From positions 45,994,192-46,058,191 of the forward strand of contig OZ022341.1 of assembly GCA_963989245.1 (NCBI GenBank): a stretch of 64,000 nt of DNA. Direction: 5' to 3'. This document shows positions 1-37,036 of this stretch, piece by piece. Numbering within the stretch: position 1 is the stretch's first letter; every line of letters begins with the position of its first letter. Under the pieces are notes generated by a model. That model was not told where the DNA came from. It ran no database searches and worked only from the letters and a program-made list of their open reading frames with translations. The translations under genes and the position numbers were made by a program. This DNA comes from Nansenia antarctica. Its lineage: Eukaryota > Chordata > Actinopteri > Argentiniformes > Microstomatidae.

Positions 1-13
1 CTGTTGACATTAG

Positions 14-1906
14 GAGAGCCCAAGTGGAACAAGGGTTACCCCCAGAAGCAGAGTGCCCTTCTCCAGGCTCCAGGGGCTACCGAGCAGGTATGCTCCTAAA
101 ATATATATTATTCAATGGGCTGGCTGACTCAGGGATATGGATCAGTTACATTTTAATTAGATCAAACCAGGAGATTCATGTAATAAATAATTGAATCTTC
201 ATTGATAACTGTATTTGATTTGTATTTGTATTTCCTGAATTCATTTCTTGATTTGATTGAGCTGAAATGGAATGGAACCCAACCCTGGTTTGAGTGTCAC
301 CATCTAGAGGTCTTCCATCTCACAATATATTTTACAACACAAGTGGATTCTTTTGGACTGAAACCATCATACATAATTGTGTATGGTTTTAAGTAGTACA
401 TATTCAATGTTTGTTATTTGATTCATTGTTTCCCCCATCAGGTTGATTCAGTACCCATCGCCTCCCTCTAAAGGTCGGATCGTCGTAACGACAGAGGACC
501 TGGACTGCCTTGACAGTGGCCAATACCTCAATGATGTCATAATCGACTTCTACCTCAAGTAAGGCTCACTGGCCCCTGCAATGACACCCTGCTCACTATG
601 TCGGACGCTACTTTTTTTCTCTTGCAAAATATTGCACTATATTTTGGGTGTATTTTGAGAATTGCTCTGTCTATGTTTTTTGTTTTTTTTGTTTTTTTGT
701 ATTTACTCTAGATTCATTGTCATTTCCTTTCTATGAATGGTTGTGTTATCATGTACCTTTTCTCCTTTTATCTCTATGTATGTAGTCTCAACGTCTCTGT
801 GAATATACAATTGTGTCAGTTACAATCCCAGTAATTATGTACAGTATGTGCGCTGTATGTCTTCACTGTATCCACCAGGGCATAACAAAAGACACATTCC
901 TCTCCTTCAGGTATCTTGTCCTTGAGAAGGCTCCAGAAGCCGTAGCGGAGAGATGTCACATCTTCAGCAGTTTCTTCTACAAGCAGCTCACCCGCAGAGA
1001 CACGTCCTGTGAGGAGGCGGCTGCTATCCTGTAAGGAGCTCAGCCCTGGCCTTTTGCAGCTTAGCTGAGGCTCGGTGCTCGTCACAGGGTACTCCACGGG
1101 GAGTCTGCGGCCTGGGGCCTTAGCCCCCTGCACAGTATGGCAAGCACGGTAGTTGGTAGTATATGCAGGAGAGGATAGTAGTAAGCTATGTACAGTTAAG
1201 GTAGCTATGTACAGTATGGTGTATACAGCTCCATTGTCCTGACTGCAATGAAAAAGCTCTGTCGTGTTAGCGTAGGAACGCTATCCGGTACACTGGTATT
1301 AAGCCATGTTTCAGGGAAAATCATGATTTTTCAATCCATAATCCTCGTCTGTGAGGTAATCCAGAGTTTGAGTTCATCCATTTTGTTCGCCAGTGAGCGG
1401 ACATTGGCGAGAAATAAACTGGACAAGGATAATCCGTTCGGCTCGCGTTGTTGCCTGTGGTAACGTCTCCGAGAAGCATTCCTCCTCCCTTATTCCCGCA
1501 GACCTAGCGAGTTCGGTGGAATGTGAAAATGAACAGTTTGTGTAGCGTGATCCGACGTCCAATAATGTTTTTTCGGCTGTATGTAGTGTTCGCAAGACTA
1601 TGCTGAGTAAATATACATGAAATAAGTAGGTAAATAATCACAAAAATGCAGGTTCTAGTCAGAAGCAAGGCATTTGCGTGTACACCCGCTGCCGCCATCT
1701 TGAAGATATGAACATGCTACTGTAATTGAAGGTAAAGCATTTGTTATCTGCTTCGTTTCAGGACTCGGGACAGGAGACACCAGAGAGTGAGGACATGGAC
1801 TCGCCATGTCGACATCTTCAATAAGGACTACCTGTTTGTGCCTGTCAATCAGGAGTGAGTGAGACAACCAATCTAAGATAACATGAATAGACTTACACCC
1901 TTTCTG

Positions 1907-1952
<46 letters not shown>

Positions 1953-4900
1953 GCTTTGTGTCTCTCGCTCATTCACACACCTACATCGTAGAGATAAACC
2001 TTGGACTCAAACCAGTGATATTTCCGTTCTCCCGCACAAAGCGGAACGTATACCTCCAGAGAAGATCTCTGTAGCCAATTAGCCCTTGGTGGCCCGGTCT
2101 GCCTGCCTAGACTGGTCTGCCCGTCTACACGGCACTGGGGGAAAACACTGCTCCTTTCTTCAGCTTCCAACTGCCGTCACTCTAACAATGAGGCATGAAA
2201 ACAGAGAAGATGAAACTGGAGCAGCATCTGGTGTTTGGAGTCTGGGCCACCAATAGAGTGGAGGTGGATGGGCTTTAGAGTAAGATGTAATTTGTAAGGT
2301 TTCATGCTGCCTCAGTCACGCTTGAGGTAGCAGAAAGAGATTAATCTGTTTACATTTATCATATGGGTGGAATTATGAATGATGATTCATGGCGGGCGGA
2401 ATTTACCACTGCACAATGTCACATTGCTTTGAACACTCCAGGCTTTTGAGTGTAGAACAAGGTTGGTGGAATGGGATTATTTAGAGCCAAAAGATTGGCA
2501 CTTTGAGTGTAGGAAAAAGTGTTCCCGAAAGAGAACTCTTGGCTATTTTTCATAACAACAATGAGAAAAGGGCACGTAAGCTGGAAAATGACATCAGCTC
2601 CATACATGCTCCAGATATTGATTTCTATTCTGACATGGCTGCAGTATGTTTCTATAAAAGTCAACAAGGCTAGGGGACAGTCACTATGTGGAGAACACAG
2701 CCGCTCTGGTGCCTCGTGAATGTTATTTATTGCAGAGCTGTGTGTTCTCTGGATTCAGACGCACACAGAGCATGTTATGTTTTGCCATTAGTCTCTTGTT
2801 TTGAAATGTCAACCCCCATGTTGACAATGGGATGAAATGGTGTTTGGCTGAATACCAAATCGAATTTACTTTGTTTACTTTGTTCTCTGTGTTTCCTCCT
2901 TACCTCTGTTCTGTGTTTACTCTTTCCCTCTGTTTTGTGTTTTATTATTTGGCTCTCAATGTATCCAGAGCTCACTGGTACCTGGTGGTGATCTGTTTCC
3001 CTGGCTTGGAGCAGGCCCAGCATGAGGAGTGGCAAGGCCCAGCATCGGTGGAGGCCAATGGGGTGAAGAGGAAACATGAGACTGAGGCTGCGGGCCCTTC
3101 TTCAGATGTCAGGCTTAACAACAGCACTCCAAAAGTCAGCTTGGCGAAAGAGTGCGGAGCAGGTGTGTTGGACGGACTTAAGCGTGCATGCTTCAGGCAA
3201 TTAGCCCTGCAAAAGCATAATCTCTGACAGAGGACCTGGACTGCCTTGACAGTGGCCAATTCAGTGGCAGTGTTTCCCCTACCATTGCCTTGGGGGGGCG
3301 GGCCGCCCTCCCAACGGAACCCCCCGCCCCCCCAAGAAAGAGGAATTATTACGGACGTAGACACCAAACATCTGACAAGCAGGCTAAAATATCCACGTTT
3401 TTTAAGCTCACCCAACCCGAATCTGGCGAGTGGCAAGCCCATAGGCTCGTTGGTAACGTTAGTCCACCGTAGTCTCGCATAGCCAGACCTATCTCCACAC
3501 TTTGCGCTGTGCCAGGCAGCGCAGGAGAATAATACAAGATTTGGCGCAAGTGTGCGCGCGAGACTCGAGAGTTTTTGCCGGCTGTGTCTGCAGATTGTCT
3601 GCAGATTGTCTGCAGATTGACTGCAGATTGAAAGTAAGCAAGTTGAAACGTTAGCAAATATAATTGCTGAGTGTTCTGACAGAGAAAGTTGGTTAAAATT
3701 GGTTGTTATTATCGTGACTAGAAAGTGTCTGACTATAGTTCCATAGTGTAAATAGTGTCAAAGAACTAGCAAGCTAGCTAGCTCAGAGGTGATGAGATGA
3801 GCTAGTCTCCTTGCACACTTGCCAGCTAAAGAGCTAACTGGAGGCACTTTATTATTTTACTTAAATCCATGCCACGGTCCATGCCACGGTCCATGCCACC
3901 CCCCCCAAGGCAGCAAACCTAGGGGAAACACTGAGTGGAGAATAGATTCTCACACAAAAAGTGAGGATTAGGGGATGTTCTAGCCATACCATTCTACCCA
4001 TCTACCATTTTGCGTGGGCAGTTAGCTTGGCCTTAGTTGTTATTGATTTCAAACTGGAACTGTTTGATTTGCCCGATGGCTATGCAGGTTTCTACCATGC
4101 CCTCGATACCTAGGCCAAGAAAAGGAGAACCGGAGCATTACAATTTGGCCATAACACTGTGGAACAAAAATGAATAAATTCTGACACTAACATTTGCGGC
4201 TGATTAAGTGTTTTACCCTGACTGTTTCAGTTCCAGGTGGCATGGGTAGAGCCAGAGCAAAACCCACACACTGTATGTTGAAGAACCCACCGGTAAATAT
4301 CTCTTAATTTTCTCACAGATCCAGAAACAATTTACAATTTACAATTTAATATTCTGTTTGTTCTCTTACATTCTATGATATTGCATGTTTTTTTTAAGGA
4401 GTGTACCCAAGATGGTTGTCAGAAGGAGACCGTATGTAAGAGGTGAGGCCATAAAGGTGCAATCTGTTCAAATGTTTTGAAAAAGCAGAACTGAGGGGGA
4501 GGGTGTTTGTTGTGTTCTATGCACTGATTTGCTCAAATGGAACACTTTTTTGGAGTGCATTACTTCCCAAACCTACAGGGGTCTTATCCGTTTTCCATAT
4601 TCCGTTTCCTACGTGTGTTGAATCTCACCGGATTGTTTCCTTTCTCTGTAGACCCTGTATTGTCGTCATGGACTCCCTCAAACTGTCTTTCCATGAGCGA
4701 ATCTACAAGCTCTTGCGGGAGTGAGTATTGTATGAGTGTATGAGTGTATGAGTGTATGAGTGTATGAGTGTATGAGTGTGTGAGTGTGTGAGTGTGTGAG
4801 TGTGTGAGTGTGTGAGTGTGTGAGTGTGTGAGCGTGTGAGCGTGTGAGCGTGTGAGCGTGTGAGTGTGCGAGTGTGCGAATGTGCGTGTGTGTGAGTGTG

Positions 4901-5783
4901 TGTGTGTTGGACATGTGTTGGACATGTTCTACATGTGTATGCACTGTGCATATTTAAGCCCTCTTTTGTTTCACCTCCTCAGGTACCTGCAGGTAGAGTG
5001 GGAGGTGCGCAGAGGTACACCTCGGGACTTCACTGCAGACAGTATGAAGGGCTCCCACTGCAGAGTCCCCCTGCAGGACAACAGCAGCGACTGCGGCCTC
5101 TACCTGCTGCAGTATGTGGAGAGCTTTCTTCAGGTTTGTTCTTCTTTCCAACCCATCCAACATATCTAGAAATAAGTTAAACATCAGCCAATTGGCCCTC
5201 TTCATGCATTTGTTACAACATCCATCTTCAATCCTGGTACTGGGGACACATGGAGATTGCAGGTTTTTCTTCAAGCCCAGCACTAACACACTTGATTTAA
5301 CTAGTCATCAAGCTTTGCTTATGTTTATGATTATTATTCATATTTATGACTGGACATTATTTGACTATCAAGCAGCTGCCTTTTACAGCTACAACCATAT
5401 TTAATAGATGTTCAGTGAACTATGCTATTGTGATTAGTAACTGTGTCTGTGACCTGATCTTGCATCAAGTCACAAGGCTTAAGCTCACTGGGCTAACAGT
5501 CTTGTGCTATGCTGGAGACTGATTTGAACCCAGTCGGTCACCTATACACAGTGACCAAAGACTTGACTCAAACACATGTGTAGTACCCTAACTGCTATAC
5601 ATCATCCTAACCAACCCTCTGATTGGCTAACCTCTCCAGAACCCGGTGGTGCATTTTGAGCTCCCCTTGCGCCTGGAACACTGGTTTCCACGGCAGCGGG
5701 TGTGGCGGAAGAGGGAAGCGCTCCGGAGCTTGGTGATGGAACTGCATAGTCGTCAAGACAACAGAGAGAGCAGCAACCTGTAG
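14..5783 (+). CDS. senp7: SENP7-type SUMO-specific cysteine protease, catalytic C-terminal part (10 exons; 5' end outside window)
   Basis: Exons read from splice sites and protein continuity: 14-87, 442-558, 911-1030, 1762-1854, 2969-3162, 4231-4292, 4399-4442, 4652-4720, 4983-5133, 5640-5783. They total 1,068 nt, giving 355 codons and a TAG with all phases agreeing. The product contains the ULP/C48 landmarks LNDVIIDFYLKYL, HWYLVVICFP, CIVVMDSL and QDNSSDCGLYLLQYVESF. The family deconjugates SUMO; SENP6 and SENP7 prefer poly-SUMO2/3 chains and carry loop insertions inside the catalytic domain. One such insertion is seen here: a hydrophilic stretch of about 85 residues, including a cysteine-rich piece, between the His and Asp motifs. 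SENP7 is preferred over SENP6 because impg2 lies directly downstream, as in human. The start and the regulatory N-terminus are not in the window. The first exon boundary at 14 rests on the AG at 12-13 and on frame. Confidence 0.93.
1031..1761 (+). other. senp7 intron, 731 bp, with an unplaced possible retroelement fragment
   Basis: No coding exon fits here. Positions 1250-1700 have a more even base composition than the rest of the intron and end with a CCGCCATCTTG-like motif. This could be a piece of an old mobile element, but I cannot name a family. Confidence 0.3.
1908..1950 (+). repeat. (AC)n microsatellite
   Basis: About 21 uninterrupted AC units inside the senp7 intron that separates the exons ending at 1854 and starting at 2969. 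The rest of that intron (1951-2968) holds nothing I can identify. Confidence 0.95.
2969..3162 (+). CDS. senp7: senp7 exon with catalytic histidine and start of the loop insertion
   Basis: The acceptor AG is at 2967-2968 and the donor GT at 3163. The exon opens AHWYLVVICFPGLEQ; the His codon at 2973-2975 aligns with the active-site His of C48 proteases. About 50 hydrophilic residues follow (HEEWQGP, VKRKHETEAAGPSS), rich in charge and without the usual fold motifs. These match the position of the loop insertion that separates SENP6/7 from SENP1-3. Phase is 2 in and 1 out. Confidence 0.88.
3226..3260 (+). repeat. 35-nt exact copy of senp7 exon sequence (490-524) inside a later senp7 intron
   Basis: Positions 3226-3260 equal 490-524 base for base, beginning GACAGAGGACC and ending GTGGCCAAT. 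The match stops sharply on both sides. The source is the exon encoding TEDLDCLDSGQ. The copy sits 7 bp before the left end of a transposon-like element (3268) and is not part of a plausible exon, since no donor follows in frame. Confidence 0.9.
3268..3933. mobile_element. Non-autonomous DNA transposon with CAGTGTTTCCCCTA terminal inverted repeats (hAT-like)
   Basis: The left end at 3268 reads CAGTGTTTCCCCTA and the right end at 3920-3933 is its reverse complement, with a second inverted block (GCCTTGGGGGGG) just inside. A 5-bp AGTGG lies on both outer sides. hAT elements normally make 8-bp duplications, so the class is inferred from the CAGTG terminus only. Inside are short tandem repeats: about four copies of a 12-mer at 3589-3630, and CCATGCCACGGT repeats at 3868-3901. 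No transposase is present. A related end recurs at 61011. Confidence 0.7.
4231..4442 (+). CDS. senp7: senp7 loop-insertion exons (4231-4292 and 4399-4442)
   Basis: Two short exons separated by a 106-nt intron. The second encodes ECTQDGCQKETVCKR, a C-x5-C-x5-C pattern that leads straight into the CIVVMDSL strand of the next exon. A cysteine-rich link at this place is a feature of the SENP6/SENP7 branch. The acceptor at 4229-4230 is strong (tgtttcag). An alternative AG four nucleotides into the exon would break the frame. Confidence 0.8.
4652..4720 (+). CDS. senp7: senp7 exon with catalytic aspartate
   Basis: The exon encodes PCIVVMDSLKLSFHERIYKLLRE. The Asp codon at 4671-4673, in the V-M-D-S-L context, is the second member of the His-Asp-Cys triad. 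The donor gtgagt at 4721 begins a minisatellite that fills most of the next intron. Confidence 0.9.
4722..4905 (+). repeat. Minisatellite of GAGTGTAT / GAGTGTGT type units
   Basis: Octamer units run from just inside the donor site through most of the senp7 intron 4721-4982. They drift from GAGTGTAT to GAGTGTGT to GAGCGTGT along the array, which suggests stepwise local amplification of variant units. Confidence 0.9.
4983..5133 (+). CDS. senp7: senp7 exon with catalytic cysteine
   Basis: The exon encodes YLQVEWEVRRGTPRDF through QDNSSDCGLYLLQYVESFLQ. The nucleophile Cys codon is TGC at 5092-5094 within D-N-S-S-D-C-G. The Gln six residues before it is the expected oxyanion-hole Gln. All catalytic residues are intact, so the gene appears functional. 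Confidence 0.93.
5640..5783 (+). CDS. senp7: senp7 terminal coding exon
   Basis: The acceptor AG is at 5638-5639. The exon encodes NPVVHFELPLRLEHWFPRQRV and then an amphipathic, basic C-terminal helix, ending at TAG 5781-5783. The 48 codons correspond to the last helix of the SENP6/7 catalytic domain. A 3' UTR follows immediately. Confidence 0.9.
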   Translation, partial: NPVVHFELPLRLEHWFPRQRVWRKREALRSLVMELHSRQDNRESSNL

Positions 5784-5910
5784 CCAGGGCAGACGGACGG
5801 CCACTGCATAGAAGCAGCCACAAAGACCAACCCATGCTCACCTCATCTGACCAATGCACTACTACAAAAAACACCAAACTGTGAAGGCCTTGTTTTATAC
5901 TTAAAAGTGC

Positions 5911-5916
5911 AATAAA
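5911..5916 (+). promoter_or_regulatory. senp7 polyadenylation signal (AATAAA)
   Basis: This is the first canonical AATAAA, 128 nt after the stop codon. Further AATAAA copies at about 5952 and 6016, and the AT-rich run to 6060, could give alternative 3' ends. Confidence 0.6.
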
Positions 5917-5959
5917 TGGGAAACGTATACTATTTTGTATTATTTATTTTTAATAAAAT

Positions 5960-8330
5960 AGTGCAAGCTTTTATTTTTAAATTTTGTTTCTGGTTTGTGA
6001 TTATAAATGTTCAAAATAAAATGTTGGCTTGAATAAATTATTGTTCTTTTTGTAATGTTTGATTGATTTTTATTATGTGCTTATTGAAGCGTGAACATTG
6101 ATCATATCCCTCATATGTCCAGTCCAGAACAGAGATTCAATTAATTCTAGGAAGACCAACTCGACTGCTGTATTCTTATTTAACTGTCAACTCCCTGCTG
6201 TGTACAAATACATCTGAAACAGCAGTGTGGAGAGTTGCTTTCTGCAATTGATGATACTGTTTGTTTTTATGCTTCACACATAAAATATCCATTAATATTC
6301 AATATAATAATACTCAGTTATTCCTGTCAAGTGTGTCTGGGTTTTGTTTCTGTGGAGTACTCAATAACTGAATGTGCTCATGATTGTTTGCAGCTGCAAA
6401 CAATAGTGGCATCACTACAAACAAGTCAAACGACTGTGTTCCACATGCTGCAGCTATTTAGTTCAAATCAGAAAAATAAAAACAGTTTTCCAGCGGGAAT
6501 ACTGAGTAAACTCACAAAATGCCCTCTTTTAATATGATTATTAAAACAAGCCTGTTCTCTTCTGTCTATAGGTTTATAGTATTGAACCAAATCTCTTTGT
6601 CTCGCAAGCTTCATAATACTGAGGTTACAGTATGAAAAGGCATTTATAAAATATATTTTTCAAGAATCAATGGGTATAGATCAGGAATTGAAATGACCAA
6701 ATCCTGGATTGTGCCTTTAAGCATATGTAGTTAATTGGGTTGAGTTTGTTGAATTAGTATTTTCTGGCTTTGTCTCAGTGGAGCAGCTACTTTAAGCCAT
6801 TGTGGGTGTGTGATACACAGCAGGGGGGGGGGGCTGAGGAGATCCCCCTTCTCTTAAATACCAATTAGGCCTACCCCTCTCATGCTAACCATAACCTGAT
6901 CTCTATGTCATAGATGTCGCCACTGTCCATAGAAAACCGTAGCATCAAATGTGCTATTTATGCTCTTTAAAGGATTAGTGACCACCCATCAATCATGTGT
7001 TTAACCCAGTTCAGTTCGTATGATGTATGTACTAGGTTTGAGGGATTACACTGATCTGTAAAAATAGCCATAGGATTACATGAGGCAGGGTTACTATGAA
7101 GCAAGGAAATCTACACTGCTTGTCTCACCTAAGACTAAGGATTGACCATAACATTACAGTGTTGGTTTATGGCATGTAGATCAGTAAGATTAAATCAATA
7201 CCAGATTGTCAGATTGTCAGATTGTCAGATTGAGATTGTCAACAGGTATGTTCAGCCTATTTTCATGTTAAGGTGAAACATTATTTTACCCTGAGTTATC
7301 CTCATAGTCCAGTTGTGAGAGCTTCTCCAGTTCACCGTTCTCCATTTTACCACAGCAAAGGCTAGCAGTTAGCAGAGCCCTCTCCAAGAGACAGGATTCT
7401 AAAGACACTTTAGTTAGCATTGTTGAAGTTACATGCCTAAATCTCAGAGAAACTTCAAACAAAGTTAAGTGGTGAGTTATGCTTGAAATTATTTTTTTGA
7501 TTCATGCATTCTATTGAAAATAAAGCAAAATGACAGTCTCATCGATATGCTTAGAACTGGAACTATTTCCTCTTCATACTCACACAGCCACTTAGTTTCG
7601 GGTTCACCAGTCAAACACTCCCCTCTTAGTGAGCAAAACGTAGCCGGTATCCTAAATGGAATCCAGGAAGTACATGTGACAATGGAACATTGCATATTAT
7701 TGCAAAACTACCTTGATTGCAATAAAAGCAGGTACAGGTATGTCTCAGAGAAGAGATTTTAGGAGACTTTTGAGCTTTCATTATTGTTCTAAGCATGAAG
7801 ATAAGCTGAACCATCCCTTTAAGGAGCTTTATTAACTTGTTGCTGTGGTGTTGTGGGTTTTGTTTTAATTTACAGGTTTAACTTGTTTGAATGAGCTTCA
7901 ATTACATTTCTTTGCAATGGCAAAACATCCACCACAAAGTGGCCTTTACTAGCTGGCTAGATTGCTATTGGTAAAGTTGTATTAATCAATAACCCAATAA
8001 ACCTGGGAGAAAATAAACTTCATCCTGTCACCTTTTTGTCCTTTAGCCTAATCCATAGGCCTCTTATTGAGGTGAAAGGACATGGCCAAGGTCAAAGGTT
8101 AGAAGGTTGCTGTTGTCATGTAATACCAGAGGTCTCTGCCAGGAATAGTGAACGTTTGTTGTTGTTGTTGTTGTGGCTGTGAGAGGTTTAGGGGAGGGGG
8201 ACTATGGGAGGGGTCAACCCGGGAAATCCTAAACAGCATCAACAAAGACAGGAATCACAAAGTCTAAGCATATGGGTGGATCTCTGATCGGAAGAGGATT
8301 TCAGGAGGAGCTCTGTGCTTCCCACACTCA
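5960..8330. other. Intergenic DNA between senp7 and impg2, first part
   Basis: No exon-like segment is supported. It holds alternative senp7 poly(A) sites up to about 6060, a short array of CAGATTGT units at 7196-7232, and a (GTT)n tract at 8157-8174. Open frames here are short and lack splice or family support. Confidence 0.5.
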
Positions 8331-8339
8331 GAGTCCCGT

Positions 8340-8400
8340 CTCATTAATTTAAAGATTGTCTCCTGGAATGTTTGGACTGGGAGAGTAATCTCAAGCTTAT
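8340..8400 (+). mobile_element. Possible L1-type LINE endonuclease start, degenerate fragment
   Basis: The conceptual translation reads INLKIVSWNV, followed after a frame disturbance by a G-L-G stretch. This resembles the opening strand of the L1 ORF2 endonuclease, where S-W-N-V-N-G-L is typical. Only about 60 bp can be compared, so this may be chance. Confidence 0.3.
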
Positions 8401-10980
8401 TAGAAGAATCCCCCTGCAGAGTACGAAGAGCTTACAACTCATTACCTGTATCAGAATATCAATTGGTTGCCATTGCAGTTGGTAGCAGTGGCTGAGAGCT
8501 GGATTTTTTCAAATGGACATAATTGATAAATGGTCTTTTAAAGATAAGATAAGACTGTGTGTTTCCACAGAGATTTTAAAAAGATTTAAAAAGATGCTCA
8601 ATTAAAATACAGAAGTGACAGAACTGTGTTGTTACGCTTAATCAGTGTTCCATGTAATCAACTCAGTGCACTTTCCACATTGAGTCTTATACTTGCATTT
8701 GAGAACTGCAAATCATTTCCAATTATTAGGATATTTTCATTGCTATAACATGACAGCAGACACATGGTACAACACAATGCGGCATACCTAGTTGGATCAA
8801 AATGCAGTGCATCATGCACGTACTTTAGCTTGTAGTCATATTCGTCTCCTGCCAGCCCTTTATTCTCTTACAGTTGGACACTTATCGGGTGCCATTACTG
8901 CAATGGTGAATCAATAATGTTGGACATTGTTTAATGGATAATATCGTCAGCACATTGTGTCTCAATTTGATCTGGGCCAAATAATGGGATAGTGCCAATG
9001 TCCTGGATGTCAACAATGGCTGCCATAGTCACTGCCATTAATAGGCAACAGGCTGTTCACACTGCTACAGTAAGTCAGTTATTGGAGGTTTTAAGGACAT
9101 TGTAGTAAACATAAGAGAGTAGTACAGAGATGTTGCTTTCTAAAATGTTGTGTGGTGTGGTAGATGTCACGTATATGTAACTCTGTGTGAATCAGGGTTG
9201 GGGGATTGTCATTCATCTCCTGAAGCAAAAGGAAACATCAAGTCTGGACAACTGCTTTAATGCTGGGGCTGGAACTTGTTCAGTTTTCTCAGTATGGGGA
9301 GATTATTGCGACAGTAGGGGCTAGAGCACCATCTATGTCCAAAGCACTAAACCTGTCTAATCTTGCAGTCCGGCTCAGATTATCTTTCCAATTGCCACTC
9401 GAGCGCCATGGTACCTCATCATCTCTTACTCCCTTGACCAGCCAGAGGGAGCACGACCCGGAGATCTACCCTACCTGTAAAGACAGATTAGAGGAATCAC
9501 AGCGAGGCCCTAACCTAAATCAAACATTACCTGCCATTTTGCTCACAAGGAGCCATAGATCATTACAAAATTAAACATATACTATGTAAATATATTGTAT
9601 TTGTCTGAATGACTCATTTATTTTTCTTTCAAAGCAGAGATTACAAAGATTTTAAGAGTAACATATGTGAGTGCTTTAAGACATAAATGAAGATGAAAAT
9701 TAAACATCTGATGTGTTGGCTGTGTGGGCCACAGGTGAGGTGCTTTCAAAAGCTTGAGTCAGTGTCCATTATCCCGGAAGTTTCACTGAATCAGTGAAAT
9801 GAACTAAGGCTGGCAACATAAGCACAAGCGAGAGTTAAGATAGAGTGGAACAGATGAGTGGGGGGAGAGTCAGATTGAGAGACCCCTCTTCAGCCTTTGA
9901 CCTTTTCATTCTCAACCTGCCCTTCAAAAGCTTCCAGATTAGCTCCAGTCATTCACAAGCCACAAGCCATCATCAAGGGACCACCTGGCGATTTACAGAC
10001 TAATGAACGGCGCGCCGGGAGTGACAGATATCCAGTTCAGATCCTGAGCTAAATAGCACGCACCCTAACTGGATTGAACCCACACGTGAATGCAATTCTA
10101 CCACACTGTGTCTGTAGTAGAAGACTTACTTACACATAAATAAGTGCCATTCATCTGGTGTTTACGTTGTATGCCCAGGAACTGTTACCTAGTCCCTGAA
10201 CTGTATGTACTTTAGCCAACTCCTCATAATTTTCATGAATTGCTGAGACAGAATTCACTGCATTTTGAGATTATTCTTGTATAATGAAATGTAATAAATA
10301 ATACTACTACTAATAATAATATTAACAATAATAATAAAAAATAAAAATATGTATTATTATCATTATAACAATAATAACAATACTATTTATTATCATTATT
10401 ATTATTATTATTATTATTAGAATTGGCACATACAGATCTGAGACCAGGCTCAAGGAAATATTCAGTTGCACAGCAACAGACAGATAATACAGTTTTCTGT
10501 TCTGATCTGATCTCACCTTTCCCGAAAGAAATGCTTATCATCCAGGCAGGATAAGCTATCAGCATGGTCACCCAGATCTGACAACTTTGACCTGAGATGT
10601 CCTCCTGGTCAGAGAAGCTTATTGGTAGCAATGTGCATTACTCACCACCAAATCAGTCAGCCTGCGAAGGTAATCATACTGCGGTACAAGACATAACAAA
10701 AACACATGGCAAATAAAGCAGGTGAATGAGTTGTTTAACCAATCGATATATGGTGACATTGAAGAATCACTGGGGTTTAAGAAATCTGCATGTTGCAGCT
10801 GAGAGACAAAAATGTGAATCAATGTAAATGATAAAGTAATGATAAATGGATGATTTTAATCATTCAAAGAGGTGCCCTGCTAATATCATCACTTACATTA
10901 GCCACTGATGGGACAAGTTGAACAACCATGCACTATTGCACCGAGGTCTTGCACTATGGTTGACAAGCCAACCCAAGAGC
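8401..10980. other. Intergenic DNA between senp7 and impg2, second part
   Basis: No gene is recognised. Positions 10296-10420 are an AT-rich tract of AAT/ATT units. The ORF at 9260-9574 has no domain resemblance and no splice context. Confidence 0.5.
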
Positions 10981-10990
10981 TTAACAAATA

Positions 10991-10997
10991 GGATTAG
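10991..10997 (+). promoter_or_regulatory. Candidate CRX/OTX site (GGATTAG) upstream of impg2
   Basis: GGATTAG, the reverse complement of CTAATCC, lies 242 bp before the impg2 start codon. IMPG2 is a photoreceptor gene and CRX-type factors bind this sequence, so the position is reasonable. A single 7-mer is weak evidence. I see no TATA box or CpG island in 11000-11238, and the transcription start is not determined. Confidence 0.25.
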
Positions 10998-11238
10998 CGC
11001 ATAATAAATCTTTTGGCAAAGTCCCATCTGCTTACCTGGCCGAGGGAGCTGTCTTCAGAACGGCAACCGCGTCTTTCTAAAGAAGAAAGCCCCAGGTGGA
11101 AATCATAGGAATATCCCTATTTTTTACATCATGCAATCAGTTGAAAGGACAATGCCATAAAACCACCCACTAATGTGCTGAAAAGGATATAGCAATTAGA
11201 GCTAGACTGGGGTTACATCTTGGATCACGTTTTCAAAA

Positions 11239-36997
<25,759 letters not shown>

Positions 36998-37036
36998 TAA
37001 AGCTGCTAGACTTCAGTGTTCCCTATCAACCTCAAG

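Noticed and set aside
4584..4951. Several His/Thr/Ser-rich ORFs on the minus strand
   Set aside because: Translations of the GAGTGTGT minisatellite in the senp7 intron; no gene evidence.
14..5783. Alternative assignment of the first gene to SENP6
   Set aside because: The catalytic motifs are shared by both, but the downstream neighbour is impg2 (with membrane segment and two EGFs), which is the partner of SENP7 rather than of SENP6.
9260..9574. 104-codon ORF between senp7 and impg2
   Set aside because: No domain resemblance, no splice sites in frame and no neighbouring exons; length is within chance for this base composition.
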